DNA of 10,406 bases from Desulfobacterales bacterium (GCA_013375385.1 JABXJY010000072.1:1-10406), one strand, 5' to 3'; positions 1 through 7,001 are shown, numbered from the stretch's first letter. Numbers and translations are program-made. Notes: generated by a model not told the origin, from the letters alone.

Positions 1-71
1 TTGAGAATATGGTATTTTTTGCCAAACTCCGTGGTGCATAGGGTAACGGTATTTGGTGGTTTACCTCTCAT
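1..71 (-). CDS. Start of an unidentified gene running off the left edge
   Basis: The complement of 69-71 is an ATG preceded by a purine-rich ribosome-binding site (AGGTAGGAAG, about 5 bases upstream). From it a reading frame stays open to the window edge, giving 23 complete codons that begin MRGKPPNTVTLC. The protein is not recognisable from so short a piece. It is called a gene start because the ATG, ribosome-binding site and open frame coincide. It could still be a chance frame. The 147 bases between it and the IHF-like gene are AT-rich and would hold its promoter, but no convincing -35/-10 pair was seen. Confidence 0.4.
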   Translation of the reverse strand, partial: MRGKPPNTVTLCTTEFGKKYHIL

Positions 72-218
72 TTATTCTTCCTACCTTTAGGGATAACGAA
101 TGATGACATTTGTCACAAAAAAATAAGGGATAGTTTCAATAAAGGATAACTCAAAAGTATTCAAAATGTAAAGGCATACAAATCTGTGTAAGAGGGGCTG
201 TTTCTGAATGAACTTATA

Positions 219-506
219 TTAACCCTTCCCGTTGATCTTATCCCTCAAAACCCCAGAACATTTGAAAGTGAGCACTCTCCTTGATTCCAGGATCAAATCT
301 TCCCCGGTTTGAGGGTTCCTCCCTCTCCGGTTCCTTTTCTCCTTCACCCAGAATTTCCCGAACCGACTTATGAGGACATCCTCGCCGTTTTCAAGGGTCT
401 TCTTGATGATCTCTAAGAGGGACTCAACCACTTGGGTGGATTTGGTTTTAGAGAGACCGACTTGGTTGTACATAGAATCGATCAGATCAGCCTTGGTGAG
501 GGTCAC
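219..506 (-). CDS. ihfA: IHF-alpha-like HU/IHF family DNA-binding protein
   Basis: A 95-residue member of the HU/IHF family, which bends DNA in the nucleoid and assists recombination, replication and transcription. The N-terminus (MTLTKADLID) and the arm motif RRGRNPQTGED (60-70, with the DNA-intercalating proline at 65) match IHF alpha better than HU. The length is normal for IhfA. The start is a GTG at 504-506, chosen because GGAG lies 7 bases upstream and the N-terminus lines up with the family. One oddity is residues 47-50, which read SRFG where the family normally has SGFG, so an arginine replaces a very conserved glycine at the base of the beta arm. It lies 92 bases downstream of the hypothetical gene on the same strand. 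It may be a second IHF copy rather than the housekeeping ihfA, because the usual pheT neighbour is absent, so the symbol is tentative. Confidence 0.85.
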   Translation of the reverse strand: MTLTKADLIDSMYNQVGLSKTKSTQVVESLLEIIKKTLENGEDVLISRFGKFWVKEKRNRRGRNPQTGEDLILESRRVLTFKCSGVLRDKINGKG

Positions 507-530
507 GGTAAGTCTCCTGTTTTTTTGAAA

Positions 531-559
531 GGATTAGCTTTAAGTCCCTATCTTGTCAA
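531..559 (-). promoter_or_regulatory. Possible sigma-70 promoter of the IHF-like gene
   Basis: On the minus strand a perfect -35 box TTGACA (554-559) is followed after 17 bases by TAATCC (531-536). The spacing is ideal but the -10 box is poor. The predicted transcript would start close to the ribosome-binding site of the gene that begins at 506. Low confidence. Confidence 0.35.
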
Positions 560-598
560 TTGATTTCTGGTCTATGGTGTTTAGATAGAGCTACATTT

Positions 599-1036
599 TC
601 AGCCCATCGCCGGGGCTTTGCCGAATATGGTAGTTACAATGGATTCTACTATCTCCGGGGCAGGCGTCCAGCTGTAGCGACGTTCATAGTGTTTTTTGGC
701 AAATCTATGATGAGCGTTAATAACCTGTCCGATTTGCCTCTCTTTGGGTGAAGGTGGTACCATGTTGACAGCCAGAGTTGCCGCTTTTTCCCTTTCAGAA
801 GTGTCGATCCGGCCTTCGGAGTCAAAGTAGAGATAGGAGTGTTCAGTCATGATAATTTCTACTGGCTTTCGATTTTCCGTTTCTAACACTACCAAAGCGT
901 ATCGGACACGTCTGCCAGCATACTGTGGGAGACGTTCCTCAGGATCCCTTCGGCGCAATCGCTCGAACTTAGCCACTGAAAGACGCTTCAAGGAGTCATC
1001 ATCGTTGACAATGAAGATTCTCAGGCCTAAGCCCAT
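599..1036 (-). CDS. Conserved hypothetical protein (145 aa)
   Basis: A 145-residue soluble, basic protein with no signal peptide or membrane segment. The N-terminal block is MGLGLRIFIVNDDDSLKRL, followed by RRRDPEERLPQYAGRRVRYA (28-47) and a second block, SYLYFDSEGRID (67-78). From memory this resembles a family of uncharacterised proteins of about 150 residues found in deltaproteobacterial genomes, and I cannot name a domain. The DNDDD-like acidic loop near residues 11-14 and the strand pattern do not by themselves identify an activity. The start is ATG with only a weak upstream TGAG, but the N-terminus is the conserved part, which supports it. It could be co-transcribed with the IHF-like gene 92 bases downstream. 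Function unknown. Confidence 0.7.
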   Translation of the reverse strand: MGLGLRIFIVNDDDSLKRLSVAKFERLRRRDPEERLPQYAGRRVRYALVVLETENRKPVEIIMTEHSYLYFDSEGRIDTSEREKAATLAVNMVPPSPKERQIGQVINAHHRFAKKHYERRYSWTPAPEIVESIVTTIFGKAPAMG

Positions 1037-1431
1037 AGTGCTCAGTCAAATTGGTGAGATTCAATTGTATAACCGATAATTCACCTATAACATTATCAAA
1101 CCTGGGAGCCTTAGGTCAAATCTTTATTAACCCAAAATAACACGAGGTGCAAAATGAGAGTATCACAGGCAATTAACTGTATCTATGATTATCACAGGAT
1201 GAATTCCAAGAAAAATACTATCGAAGCTATGAGCTTGTACTTACCAGGTTCTCTCGTCAATTCGGTGACAGAATCATTTTCAGAACCGAGAATCCAAGAA
1301 AGAGACATGGTCATGAAGTCGATCAGCACCTAAAAAATATGAATCTGTTGTGGAAATGTGATATAAAGAATTCGTCTTATTGGCTTGTGGTATACAGCTG
1401 ATCCGAACTTATTTAGAGGAGTAGACTCATT
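1037..1431. other. Intergenic region between the hypothetical gene and the ThDP enzyme
   Basis: This 395-base stretch separates a minus-strand gene from a plus-strand gene, so both upstream regions should lie here. It contains the integrase remnant (1154-1272). The rest (1037-1153 and 1273-1431) is AT-rich with no convincing promoter pair, terminator or RNA gene. The ThDP enzyme has a ribosome-binding site, AGAGGAG, at 1415-1421. Confidence 0.6.
1154..1272 (+). pseudogene. Remnant of a tyrosine recombinase (integrase) N-terminus, frameshifted
   Basis: An ATG at 1154, with GAGGTG just upstream, opens a frame reading MRVSQAINCIYDYHRMNSKK and then NTIEA. At about 1228 the likely continuation moves to another frame: YELVLTRFSRQFGDR (1228-1272). 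The joined product looks like the SAM-like core-binding domain at the start of phage-type integrases (a YH..NSKKNTI..Y...L..F...FGDR pattern). One missing base near 1226-1228 would explain the break. After GDR the resemblance fades, and no catalytic domain (R..H-R-H..Y) follows. The first frame runs on to a stop at 1331-1333 (59 residues in all) and the second to 1399-1401. The family assignment comes from recalled sequence pattern and was not checked by search. Confidence 0.6.
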
Positions 1432-3066
1432 ATGAAAGGTGGAGATATTCTGATCGAGTGTTTGAAAGCGCAAGGGGTACGCTGCGTTTTTGGCATGCCT
1501 GGAACCCAAAACATACAGATTTATGACTCCCTCCTCCGTTGCGGGGAAGGTGTCATCGATCACTACCTTGTACGCCATGAATGGGCTGCCACGCAGATGG
1601 CAGATGGTTACGCCCGATCCACTAGAGAGGTGGGCGTCGCATTGACAGTCCCCGGGCCGGGCGCGAGCAACGCTTCAACCGGGATCCTGGAGGCATTCAC
1701 AGATTGCGTGCCAGTGCTCCTGATTACCGGACAAAGCGATTCAAAGTTCTACCGGAGAGATCCGAGTAAGATGTTTCATGGCTTAGACCAGATGGGTTTC
1801 TTCAAGCCCATTACGAAGTATTGCACAATTGTGCAGAAAGTCGAAGACATTCCCACCGTCGTCGAAAATGCATTCCGTGCCATGCGGACGGGCCGTCCTG
1901 GTCCTGCTATGCTGGAATTCCCAATGGACATTGTCACCGGCGCCTCTGATGTGATCATTCCATCGCGTGTTCATCGTCCAATGGGCGTGCCACCGAATGC
2001 CACTGATGTTCGATCCACGGCAGAAACACTCAAACGGTCAGAGATGCCGATTCTATTTGTTGGTTCTGCTGTTATTCACTCTGATGCTTGTGAGGCGTTG
2101 TGCCAGCTCGCTGAGAAACTCAACGCTCCCGTTGTGGTAACGCGATGTGCCAAGGGCGCATTACGGGAAGATCACCCACTGGCGTTGCAGAACAGCGGTG
2201 GCTTTCTGGCACGTCAAGCGATGCAGCTCGCCGATTGCACACTCGCAATTGGGCCCCGTTTCACGTCGCTCGATACCAGGAGTTGGAGCCTTGAACTCTC
2301 GCGCCCACTGGTTCAGATCGATGAGGATGAAGCCGAAATAGGACGCGAATATCCCTGCGACATTGGCGTCGTCGGCGATCTCAAGCTGACGTTACAGGCA
2401 TTAATCGAGGAGGTCGATGAGGGAAAAGGGACATGGAAGCCTTCGCTGGATCGCCTTCGAGAGAGGCTTGCCACCCAACCGCGACTGCCCCTGTTGCCGG
2501 AAATCCGCGAAGTGCTCCCCGCAGATGGCATCATCTCGGTCGATGTCCATGCAATCGGCTACTCTTCATTCGCTGAGTTTCCTGTTCATGAACCGGGAAC
2601 CTTCCTCAATCCGTGCATTGGCGTTGCGATGGGTTACGCATTCCCCGCAGCGCTCGGCGCAAAGATTGCCCATCCGGATAAGCCAGTTGTGTGCTTTAGC
2701 GGGGATGGTGGATTCATGATGGGAGCCTCTGAGATGGCGACGGCGATGAAGTACGGCATCAATGTCGTGGCGGTTGTTGTTAATGATAGTGCTCTCAGTT
2801 CGATCAAGGGATCGCAGCAGAAGGACTGTGACGGACGCATCGTTGATACGGATTTGGTCAACCCGGATTTTGTCCAGTTTGCCAAGTCCTTCGGGGCTTA
2901 TGCCGTACGAGTCGAAGATCTGTCAAATTTCAAGTCAATTTTGCGAACCGCGCTTGCCGCGGATCGTCCGGCCGTAATCGAAGTGCCCATGTACGATCGA
3001 CAGCAAGAACTTATCAGCTTAATCGGTTGGTTGCGATCGGAACCGCTGCGCAAGGGACAAAAGTGA
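1432..3066 (+). CDS. ThDP-dependent acetolactate synthase-like enzyme
   Basis: A 544-residue cytoplasmic enzyme of the thiamine-diphosphate family (acetolactate synthase / benzoylformate decarboxylase / oxalyl-CoA decarboxylase group). These enzymes decarboxylate or ligate 2-oxo acids. Three domains are visible: the N-terminal pyrimidine-binding domain (about 1-165) with catalytic Glu50 in RHEWAA and the block VPGPGASNASTGILEA; a central domain (about 190-325); and the C-terminal pyrophosphate-binding domain (about 350-520) with the metal/ThDP motif GDGG (424-427), a 24-residue spacer and ND (451-452), where many relatives have NN. The exact reaction cannot be assigned. No small regulatory IlvN-type gene follows and the protein is slightly short for a biosynthetic IlvB, so a catabolic decarboxylase or lyase is more likely. 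The ATG has AGAGGAG about 10 bases upstream. It stands alone, after an integrase remnant, and its codon use looks richer in CGC and GCG than its neighbours, compatible with acquisition. Confidence 0.9.
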   Translation: MKGGDILIECLKAQGVRCVFGMPGTQNIQIYDSLLRCGEGVIDHYLVRHEWAATQMADGYARSTREVGVALTVPGPGASNASTGILEAFTDCVPVLLITGQSDSKFYRRDPSKMFHGLDQMGFFKPITKYCTIVQKVEDIPTVVENAFRAMRTGRPGPAMLEFPMDIVTGASDVIIPSRVHRPMGVPPNATDVRSTAETLKRSEMPILFVGSAVIHSDACEALCQLAEKLNAPVVVTRCAKGALREDHPLALQNSGGFLARQAMQLADCTLAIGPRFTSLDTRSWSLELSRPLVQIDEDEAEIGREYPCDIGVVGDLKLTLQALIEEVDEGKGTWKPSLDRLRERLATQPRLPLLPEIREVLPADGIISVDVHAIGYSSFAEFPVHEPGTFLNPCIGVAMGYAFPAALGAKIAHPDKPVVCFSGDGGFMMGASEMATAMKYGINVVAVVVNDSALSSIKGSQQKDCDGRIVDTDLVNPDFVQFAKSFGAYAVRVEDLSNFKSILRTALAADRPAVIEVPMYDRQQELISLIGWLRSEPLRKGQK

Positions 3067-3179
3067 GGCATACATAACGTATTCCAAATGTTATCAAATC
3101 GTTGAGGGTGAGGTCAAATCAGGTGCGGAGTATACAGATACTTCAATGCCGTTGGTTTTGTTTGGGTGCAGGATTCGAA

Positions 3180-3557
3180 TCATGCCTTTACATAAAGACC
3201 CTTGCGATCCTTCTTGATTTTGCCCTGCTTCTTCAGCCTGTAAGTAATATCCCATATCTTCCTGCCCTCAAGGCCTGTCTTCTTTGTCAACGCGGCCGTA
3301 TCAACGCCTTTCCTGCTCCTTTTGATGACACTTAGAATCGTATCAGCAGCAGTCAGTTTAGTTTTCTTACTTGCAGCAGGTTTCCTCACAGGAGCCTTCT
3401 TCATGGCTTTAGGTTTGGGTTTCGCCTTCTCTTTGGTTTTCCTGGGCATCTGACCCTTTTCAAGCTTATCCAGTGTCTTGATCATTTTCTCGGTCTTTTG
3501 TGACAATGCCTTGAGACTCTTCAATACTGATTTGAATTCTCTCTTCAATTCTTTCAT
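3180..3557 (-). CDS. Histone H1-like nucleoid protein with winged-helix C-terminus
   Basis: A 125-residue, very basic protein in three parts: an N-terminal amphipathic helix or coiled coil (about 1-35, KELKREFKSVLKSLKAL and KTLDKLEK); a Lys/Pro/Ala-rich, probably disordered linker (36-67, with KAKPKPKAMKKAPVRKPAASKK); and a compact C-terminal winged-helix-like domain (68-125, LTAADTILSVIKRSRKGVD to IKKDRKGLYVKA). This layout matches the AlgP/H1-like and 'winged helix' nucleoid proteins seen in deltaproteobacteria. They are thought to bind DNA non-specifically through the tail and more specifically through the wing. The start has a strong ribosome-binding site (AGGAGGT, complement of 3566-3573) and a promoter just upstream. 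It is transcribed away from the BKACE operon. The role is inferred from composition and architecture. Confidence 0.75.
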   Translation of the reverse strand: MKELKREFKSVLKSLKALSQKTEKMIKTLDKLEKGQMPRKTKEKAKPKPKAMKKAPVRKPAASKKTKLTAADTILSVIKRSRKGVDTAALTKKTGLEGRKIWDITYRLKKQGKIKKDRKGLYVKA

Positions 3558-3594
3558 GGATATCTACCTCCTTTGGAATTTAAGTTTATTCAGA

Positions 3595-3622
3595 ATTAAA
3601 ACGAACCTCGATCAAAAGTCAA
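3595..3622 (-). promoter_or_regulatory. Sigma-70 promoter of the H1-like gene
   Basis: On the minus strand TTGACT (3617-3622) and TTTAAT (3595-3600) are separated by 16 bases, five of six and four of six matches to consensus. The predicted start of transcription falls near 3588, giving a leader of about 30 bases that contains the AGGAGGT ribosome-binding site before the ATG at 3557. Confidence 0.55.
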
Positions 3623-3928
3623 GAACATTTATTGTTAAAGCATTGTTTCTCACGCTTCTCAGCTCTTAAAGAGAGGCAGCAAGGCGTCGAGAATTTTTCT
3701 CTGCCCTTCGTCATGGTCAGCTCATACCTCAATTACCTCCATTAAGCGGCTGCTTTATCCTTGCAGAAATCTACAACAAGAAGCTAGAGTGGCCTGCCGC
3801 TGCAAGAGAGTCAGTTGCCTGTAGATCCTAAAGACGTGGCCATGTTTAAGCACAAGGGAGGAGAAGTACTCCTAGTACTCGAAGTGAGGATGAATTTTGA
3901 ACCCAGGAACAACGACAAGACATAGAGG

Positions 3929-3973
3929 TCTACACCCTTGACAGTTATCTGCCTTTATTGTCAAGGGTGTAGA
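3929..3973. repeat. Perfect 15-bp inverted repeat with 15-base loop
   Basis: TCTACACCCTTGACA (3929-3943) is followed 15 bases later by its exact reverse complement TGTCAAGGGTGTAGA (3959-3973). The palindrome is perfect over 15 base pairs and stops abruptly at both ends. No T-run follows the right arm, so it is not a classical terminator for the plus strand. It lies 108 bases upstream of the BKACE start. It could be a cruciform or operator, two abutting ends of an insertion sequence, or the end of the gene remnant at 3788-3925, whose stop codon is 3 bases before the repeat. Confidence 0.85.
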
Positions 3974-4021
3974 AGCAACCGCTCATCTCTAAAAATCAAT
4001 CTCAGATTTTGGCTTTTTAAG

Positions 4022-4052
4022 TTGACAAGCGATTTTAGAACTGATGTAAGGT
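4022..4052 (+). promoter_or_regulatory. Possible promoter of the BKACE operon
   Basis: A perfect -35 hexamer TTGACA (4022-4027) lies 60 bases before the BKACE start. The -10 region is weak: TGTAAG after 17 bases or TAAGGT after 19 bases. A transcript starting near 4058 would carry the ribosome-binding site AGGAGGGAG directly before the ATG. Suggestive only. Confidence 0.35.
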
Positions 4053-4081
4053 ATGAGATCATGAGCTACAGGAGGGAGAAA

Positions 4082-5002
4082 ATGGAAAAAAAAATTATCA
4101 CTGCAGCAATCACTGGTAGTATTCATACCCCAAGCATGACGCCTTATCTGCCCATCACGCCGAAGCAGATCGCCGATGAGGCCGTCAGGGCCTGGGAGGC
4201 CGGAGCCGCCGTGGCTCACATCCACGTGAGGGATCCTGAGACCGGGCGACCATCACCTTCTATGGATATCTTCCGTGAGGTGATCACCGAGGTGAAGGCC
4301 CGGTGTGAGATGGTGCTTTGCCTGACAACGGGTGGGGGGATGGGCATGACGGCAGAGCAGCGTGTGGCCGTTGTTCCAACCTTCAAGCCAGAGCTGGCAT
4401 CCTTCAACTTCGGCTCCCTGAACTTCGCCCTGTTCCCGGTAATGTCCCAGTACAAGGAGTTCAAATTCCCCTGGGAGTCCCAGCATCTCTCCATGACCGA
4501 GGACTTCATCTTTCCCAACACCTTCAAGACACTTCGGGAGTTCTCTGAATTCTTCAAGGAAAATGAAACCAAACCGGAGCTCGAGATCTATGATACGGGG
4601 ATGCTCAACAACCTAGCATTTATGATTGAGCAGGGCCATCTGAAGAAGCCGGTCTACCTTCAGTTCGTCATGGGGATCCTCGGGGGTATCCCGGCCACTA
4701 TGGAGAACCTGATGTTTCTCTACAAGACGGCGCAAGAGACCATCGGGGATTTTGTGTGGTCGGTGTGTGCTGCGGGTCGCCACCAGATGAAGATGTGTTC
4801 CATGTCCCTCCTGATGGGAGGGAATGTCCGGGTAGGCCTGGAGGACAGCCTCTACGTGGAGAAGGGCCGTATGGCTAAGAGCAATACCGAGCAGGTGGAG
4901 AAGATCGTGAGAATCGCCAGGGAGTTCGGGCTGGAACCGGCTACACCCAATGAGGCCAGGGAAATACTGGGACTAAAGGAACTGGATAAAGTCAATTTCT
5001 AA
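4082..5002 (+). CDS. Beta-keto acid cleavage enzyme (BKACE, DUF849 / Kce family)
   Basis: A 306-residue enzyme of the BKACE family, the group of 3-keto-5-aminohexanoate cleavage enzyme. These Zn-dependent TIM-barrel enzymes convert a beta-keto acid plus acetyl-CoA into acetoacetate and the CoA ester of the remaining part. Visible signatures are TAAITGS at the N-terminus, the zinc ligands His46 and His48 in AHIHVRD, CLTTGGG (80-86), FNFGSLNF and, near the C-terminus, NVRVGLEDSLY with Arg250, the third zinc ligand Glu254 and Asp255. All key residues known for the family are therefore present. It is about 30 residues longer than Kce, with the extra part around 118-165, as in many BKACE relatives. 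The frame is open further upstream, but the ATG at 4082 is preferred because AGGAGGGAG is 3 bases before it and the family N-terminus begins there. It is the first gene of the operon. The substrate is unknown. Confidence 0.92.
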   Translation: MEKKIITAAITGSIHTPSMTPYLPITPKQIADEAVRAWEAGAAVAHIHVRDPETGRPSPSMDIFREVITEVKARCEMVLCLTTGGGMGMTAEQRVAVVPTFKPELASFNFGSLNFALFPVMSQYKEFKFPWESQHLSMTEDFIFPNTFKTLREFSEFFKENETKPELEIYDTGMLNNLAFMIEQGHLKKPVYLQFVMGILGGIPATMENLMFLYKTAQETIGDFVWSVCAAGRHQMKMCSMSLLMGGNVRVGLEDSLYVEKGRMAKSNTEQVEKIVRIAREFGLEPATPNEAREILGLKELDKVNF

Positions 5003-5072
5003 AACCGGCTCCCGGATCGATGGGGTGGCCAAACGAATGTGATAAAATAGAATCAAAGAGAGGAAGTTTCTT

Positions 5073-6020
5073 ATGAAGTTGGAAGAAACAAAAAACGTAG
5101 GTGTCGTCGGTGCTGGTTTAATGGGCCACGGAATTGCCCAGGTTTTTGGATCGAAAGGCTATAGAGTCAATCTCTTCGACAAAGACCAGGGGATGCTTGA
5201 GAGTGCTCCAAACAGAATCCGTAAGAATCTACAGGTATTCTTGGAAATGAAGTTGACCAAAGAATCTGATGTGGAACAGTGTTTACAAAATATCAACCTC
5301 TGCTACGATATGTCAGCTGTGTGCAGCGGTGCTGACATCATGATTGAAGCAGTCATCGAAAATCTAGAGGTGAAAAAATCGGTCTTTGCCGAGATGGAGA
5401 GGCTCACATCCCAACAGACCATACTGTGCAGCAACACCTCAGGCATAAGCATAGGAAGAATCAGTGAAGGGCTGCAATTCAGAGATAGGGTTATTGGAAC
5501 CCATTTTTGGAACCCACCACATGTGGTTCCATGCGTGGAGGTCATTAAGAGCGAGTTTACCTCAGAGGAGGTATTCCATACGATTGTTGATCTGATGAAG
5601 GAGCTTGGCAAGGAACCGGTCCGGGTTCTAAAGGACATACTGGGTTTTCTTGGAAATCGACTGCAGCTTGCCTTGTTCCGAGAGGCATTATCCTTGGTAG
5701 AAAAGGGCATTGCGGCTCCCGAGGATATTGATAGAGTTGTCAAATATAGCTTTGGTTCTCGCTTGCCCTTTATAGGGCCTTTTGAAACTGCCGATTTGGC
5801 AGGGATTGATCTTGGCTATGAGGTGTACAAATACCTCGTTCCCGACTTATCAATTGACTCAAGACCATCAAATGTATTAAAAACAATGATTGATGATGGA
5901 CTATTAGGGGTAAAGACAGGAAAAGGCTTTTACAGATGGAGCGATGAAAAAATCAAAGATGTGACTAATCGACGCGATTCAGGTCTATTGGAGTTAATCA
6001 AAATAAGGAGTAAGCTCTAG
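5073..6020 (+). CDS. 3-hydroxyacyl-CoA dehydrogenase family protein (first copy)
   Basis: A 315-residue NAD-dependent dehydrogenase of the 3HCDH family (3-hydroxyacyl-CoA, 3-hydroxybutyryl-CoA, L-carnitine and L-gulonate dehydrogenases). It has an N-terminal Rossmann domain with GAGLMG (13-18) and an acidic residue, Asp36, at the end of the second strand, typical for NAD. The catalytic set aligns with the classical enzyme: Ser123 (NTSG), His144 and Asn147 (HFWNPP), Glu156 (VEVI) and Asn195 (GFLGNR). The helical C-terminal domain contains GPFETADLAGIDLG and ends in TGKGFYRW. It would oxidise a beta-hydroxy acyl group, free or CoA-bound, to the keto form. The gap to BKACE is 70 bases, with AGAGGAAG before the ATG. 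Its coding sequence is clearly more AT-rich than its neighbours. Intact; exact substrate unknown. Confidence 0.9.
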   Translation: MKLEETKNVGVVGAGLMGHGIAQVFGSKGYRVNLFDKDQGMLESAPNRIRKNLQVFLEMKLTKESDVEQCLQNINLCYDMSAVCSGADIMIEAVIENLEVKKSVFAEMERLTSQQTILCSNTSGISIGRISEGLQFRDRVIGTHFWNPPHVVPCVEVIKSEFTSEEVFHTIVDLMKELGKEPVRVLKDILGFLGNRLQLALFREALSLVEKGIAAPEDIDRVVKYSFGSRLPFIGPFETADLAGIDLGYEVYKYLVPDLSIDSRPSNVLKTMIDDGLLGVKTGKGFYRWSDEKIKDVTNRRDSGLLELIKIRSKL

Positions 6021-6101
6021 AAACCATTACGTCCCCTTTTTGTTGTGACGATTTTCAAACGAATACATTTAATAATCAAAGGACAAAGGAGGGAGGGAGA
6101 T

Positions 6102-7001
6102 ATGGAGGAGAAGATCCGAAAAGTTGCCGTTGTCGGTACCGGTACCCTGGGCACACAGATCGGTATTCAGGCCGCCTGTTTTGACTACGAGGTCTCTGCC
6201 TATGACACGGATGAGGGGTCATTCAACAGGGTGCAACAAAACCTCAAGGCCTTTATGAAGATCTCAGGAAGAGAGCCGATCGTGCCCATGGAGGACTGGG
6301 AAAAGGGGTCCGATAAGGTAAAGTTCTGCACGGAACTGGAGGAGGCACTTCGAGATGCCGACATCGTTATCGAGGCTGTCCCTGAGGATCTGGAGCTGAA
6401 GCGGAAGGTCTTCGGGAGGATTGATGCCCTTGCCCCCCGAGGGGCCATCCTCGCAACGAACAGCTCCTCCATGCCGGTTTCGAAGATGGAAAGTGCCACT
6501 GCCAGGCCTGAGCAGTGTCTGAACACACACTTCTACTCTCCGGCTACGGGATTAAACATGGTCGATATCATGGGGGGAACAAAGACAACGGCCGAGACCA
6601 TCGAGGCCGGCAAGGCATGGATTCGCTCCATCGGCTGCGTACCCCTGACAGTCAAAAAGGAGATCCTCGGCTTCTGCTTCAACCGGGTCTGGAGGGCGAT
6701 CAAGCGAGAGACCCTCTACATGTGGGGAGAAGGGTTTGTCGATTTCAGGGATATCGACCGTGCCTGGATGATCTTTACTGGAATGACCCAGGGACCATTC
6801 GGCATCATGGATAATGTTGGACTCGACGTGGTCTACGACATCGAGATGGTCTACTACAACGAGTCCAGGGATCCCAAGGACCATCCTCCTGAGGCCCTCA
6901 AGGCCATTGTGGAGCGAGAGGAGCTTGGCCTCAAGACCGGAAAAGGCTTCTACACCTATCCTGATCCAGAGTTCAGCAGGCCCGATTTTCTCAAGGGATA
7001 G
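6102..7001 (+). CDS. 3-hydroxyacyl-CoA dehydrogenase family protein (second, atypical copy)
   Basis: A 299-residue protein of the same family, but quite different from the first copy. The Rossmann motif is GTGTLG (12-17) with Asp35 as the NAD-selective acid. Ser122 (NSSS), His143 and Asn194 (GFCFNR) keep their catalytic positions. The usual HFxNP is HFYSP (Ser146 for Asn), and the residue that should be the glutamate of the His-Glu pair is Asp155 (VDIM). The C-terminal domain carries IFTGMTQGPFGIMDNVGLD and ends TGKGFYTYPDPEF. The frame extends upstream to 6045, but ATG 6102 is the better start because GGAGGGAGGGAG directly precedes it and the Rossmann strand begins there. It lies 81 bases after the first dehydrogenase and 44 before the next gene. 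Probably a dehydrogenase for a non-standard beta-hydroxy substrate. Confidence 0.88.
   Translation: MEEKIRKVAVVGTGTLGTQIGIQAACFDYEVSAYDTDEGSFNRVQQNLKAFMKISGREPIVPMEDWEKGSDKVKFCTELEEALRDADIVIEAVPEDLELKRKVFGRIDALAPRGAILATNSSSMPVSKMESATARPEQCLNTHFYSPATGLNMVDIMGGTKTTAETIEAGKAWIRSIGCVPLTVKKEILGFCFNRVWRAIKRETLYMWGEGFVDFRDIDRAWMIFTGMTQGPFGIMDNVGLDVVYDIEMVYYNESRDPKDHPPEALKAIVEREELGLKTGKGFYTYPDPEFSRPDFLKG

Larger units (their letters stand above)
3558..4081. other. Gene-poor region between divergent H1-like and BKACE genes
   Basis: This 524-base divergent intergenic stretch holds the H1-like promoter (3595-3622), a perfect inverted repeat (3929-3973) and a possible BKACE promoter. Between 3788 and 3925 there is an open frame after an in-frame TAG. 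It includes an ATG at 3842 that would encode 27 residues (MFKHKGGEVLLVLEVRMNFE and 7 more). It resembles a gene tail rather than a complete gene, and I cannot assign it. Nothing else was recognised. Confidence 0.5.

Noticed and set aside
3938..4081. Longer N-terminus for BKACE starting at 3938
   Set aside because: The added 48 residues are not part of the family, begin inside the inverted repeat, and ATG 4082 has a strong ribosome-binding site.
6045..6101. Longer N-terminus for the second dehydrogenase starting at 6045
   Set aside because: The extra 19 residues precede the Rossmann strand and include the GGAGGGAGGGAG ribosome-binding site of the real ATG at 6102.
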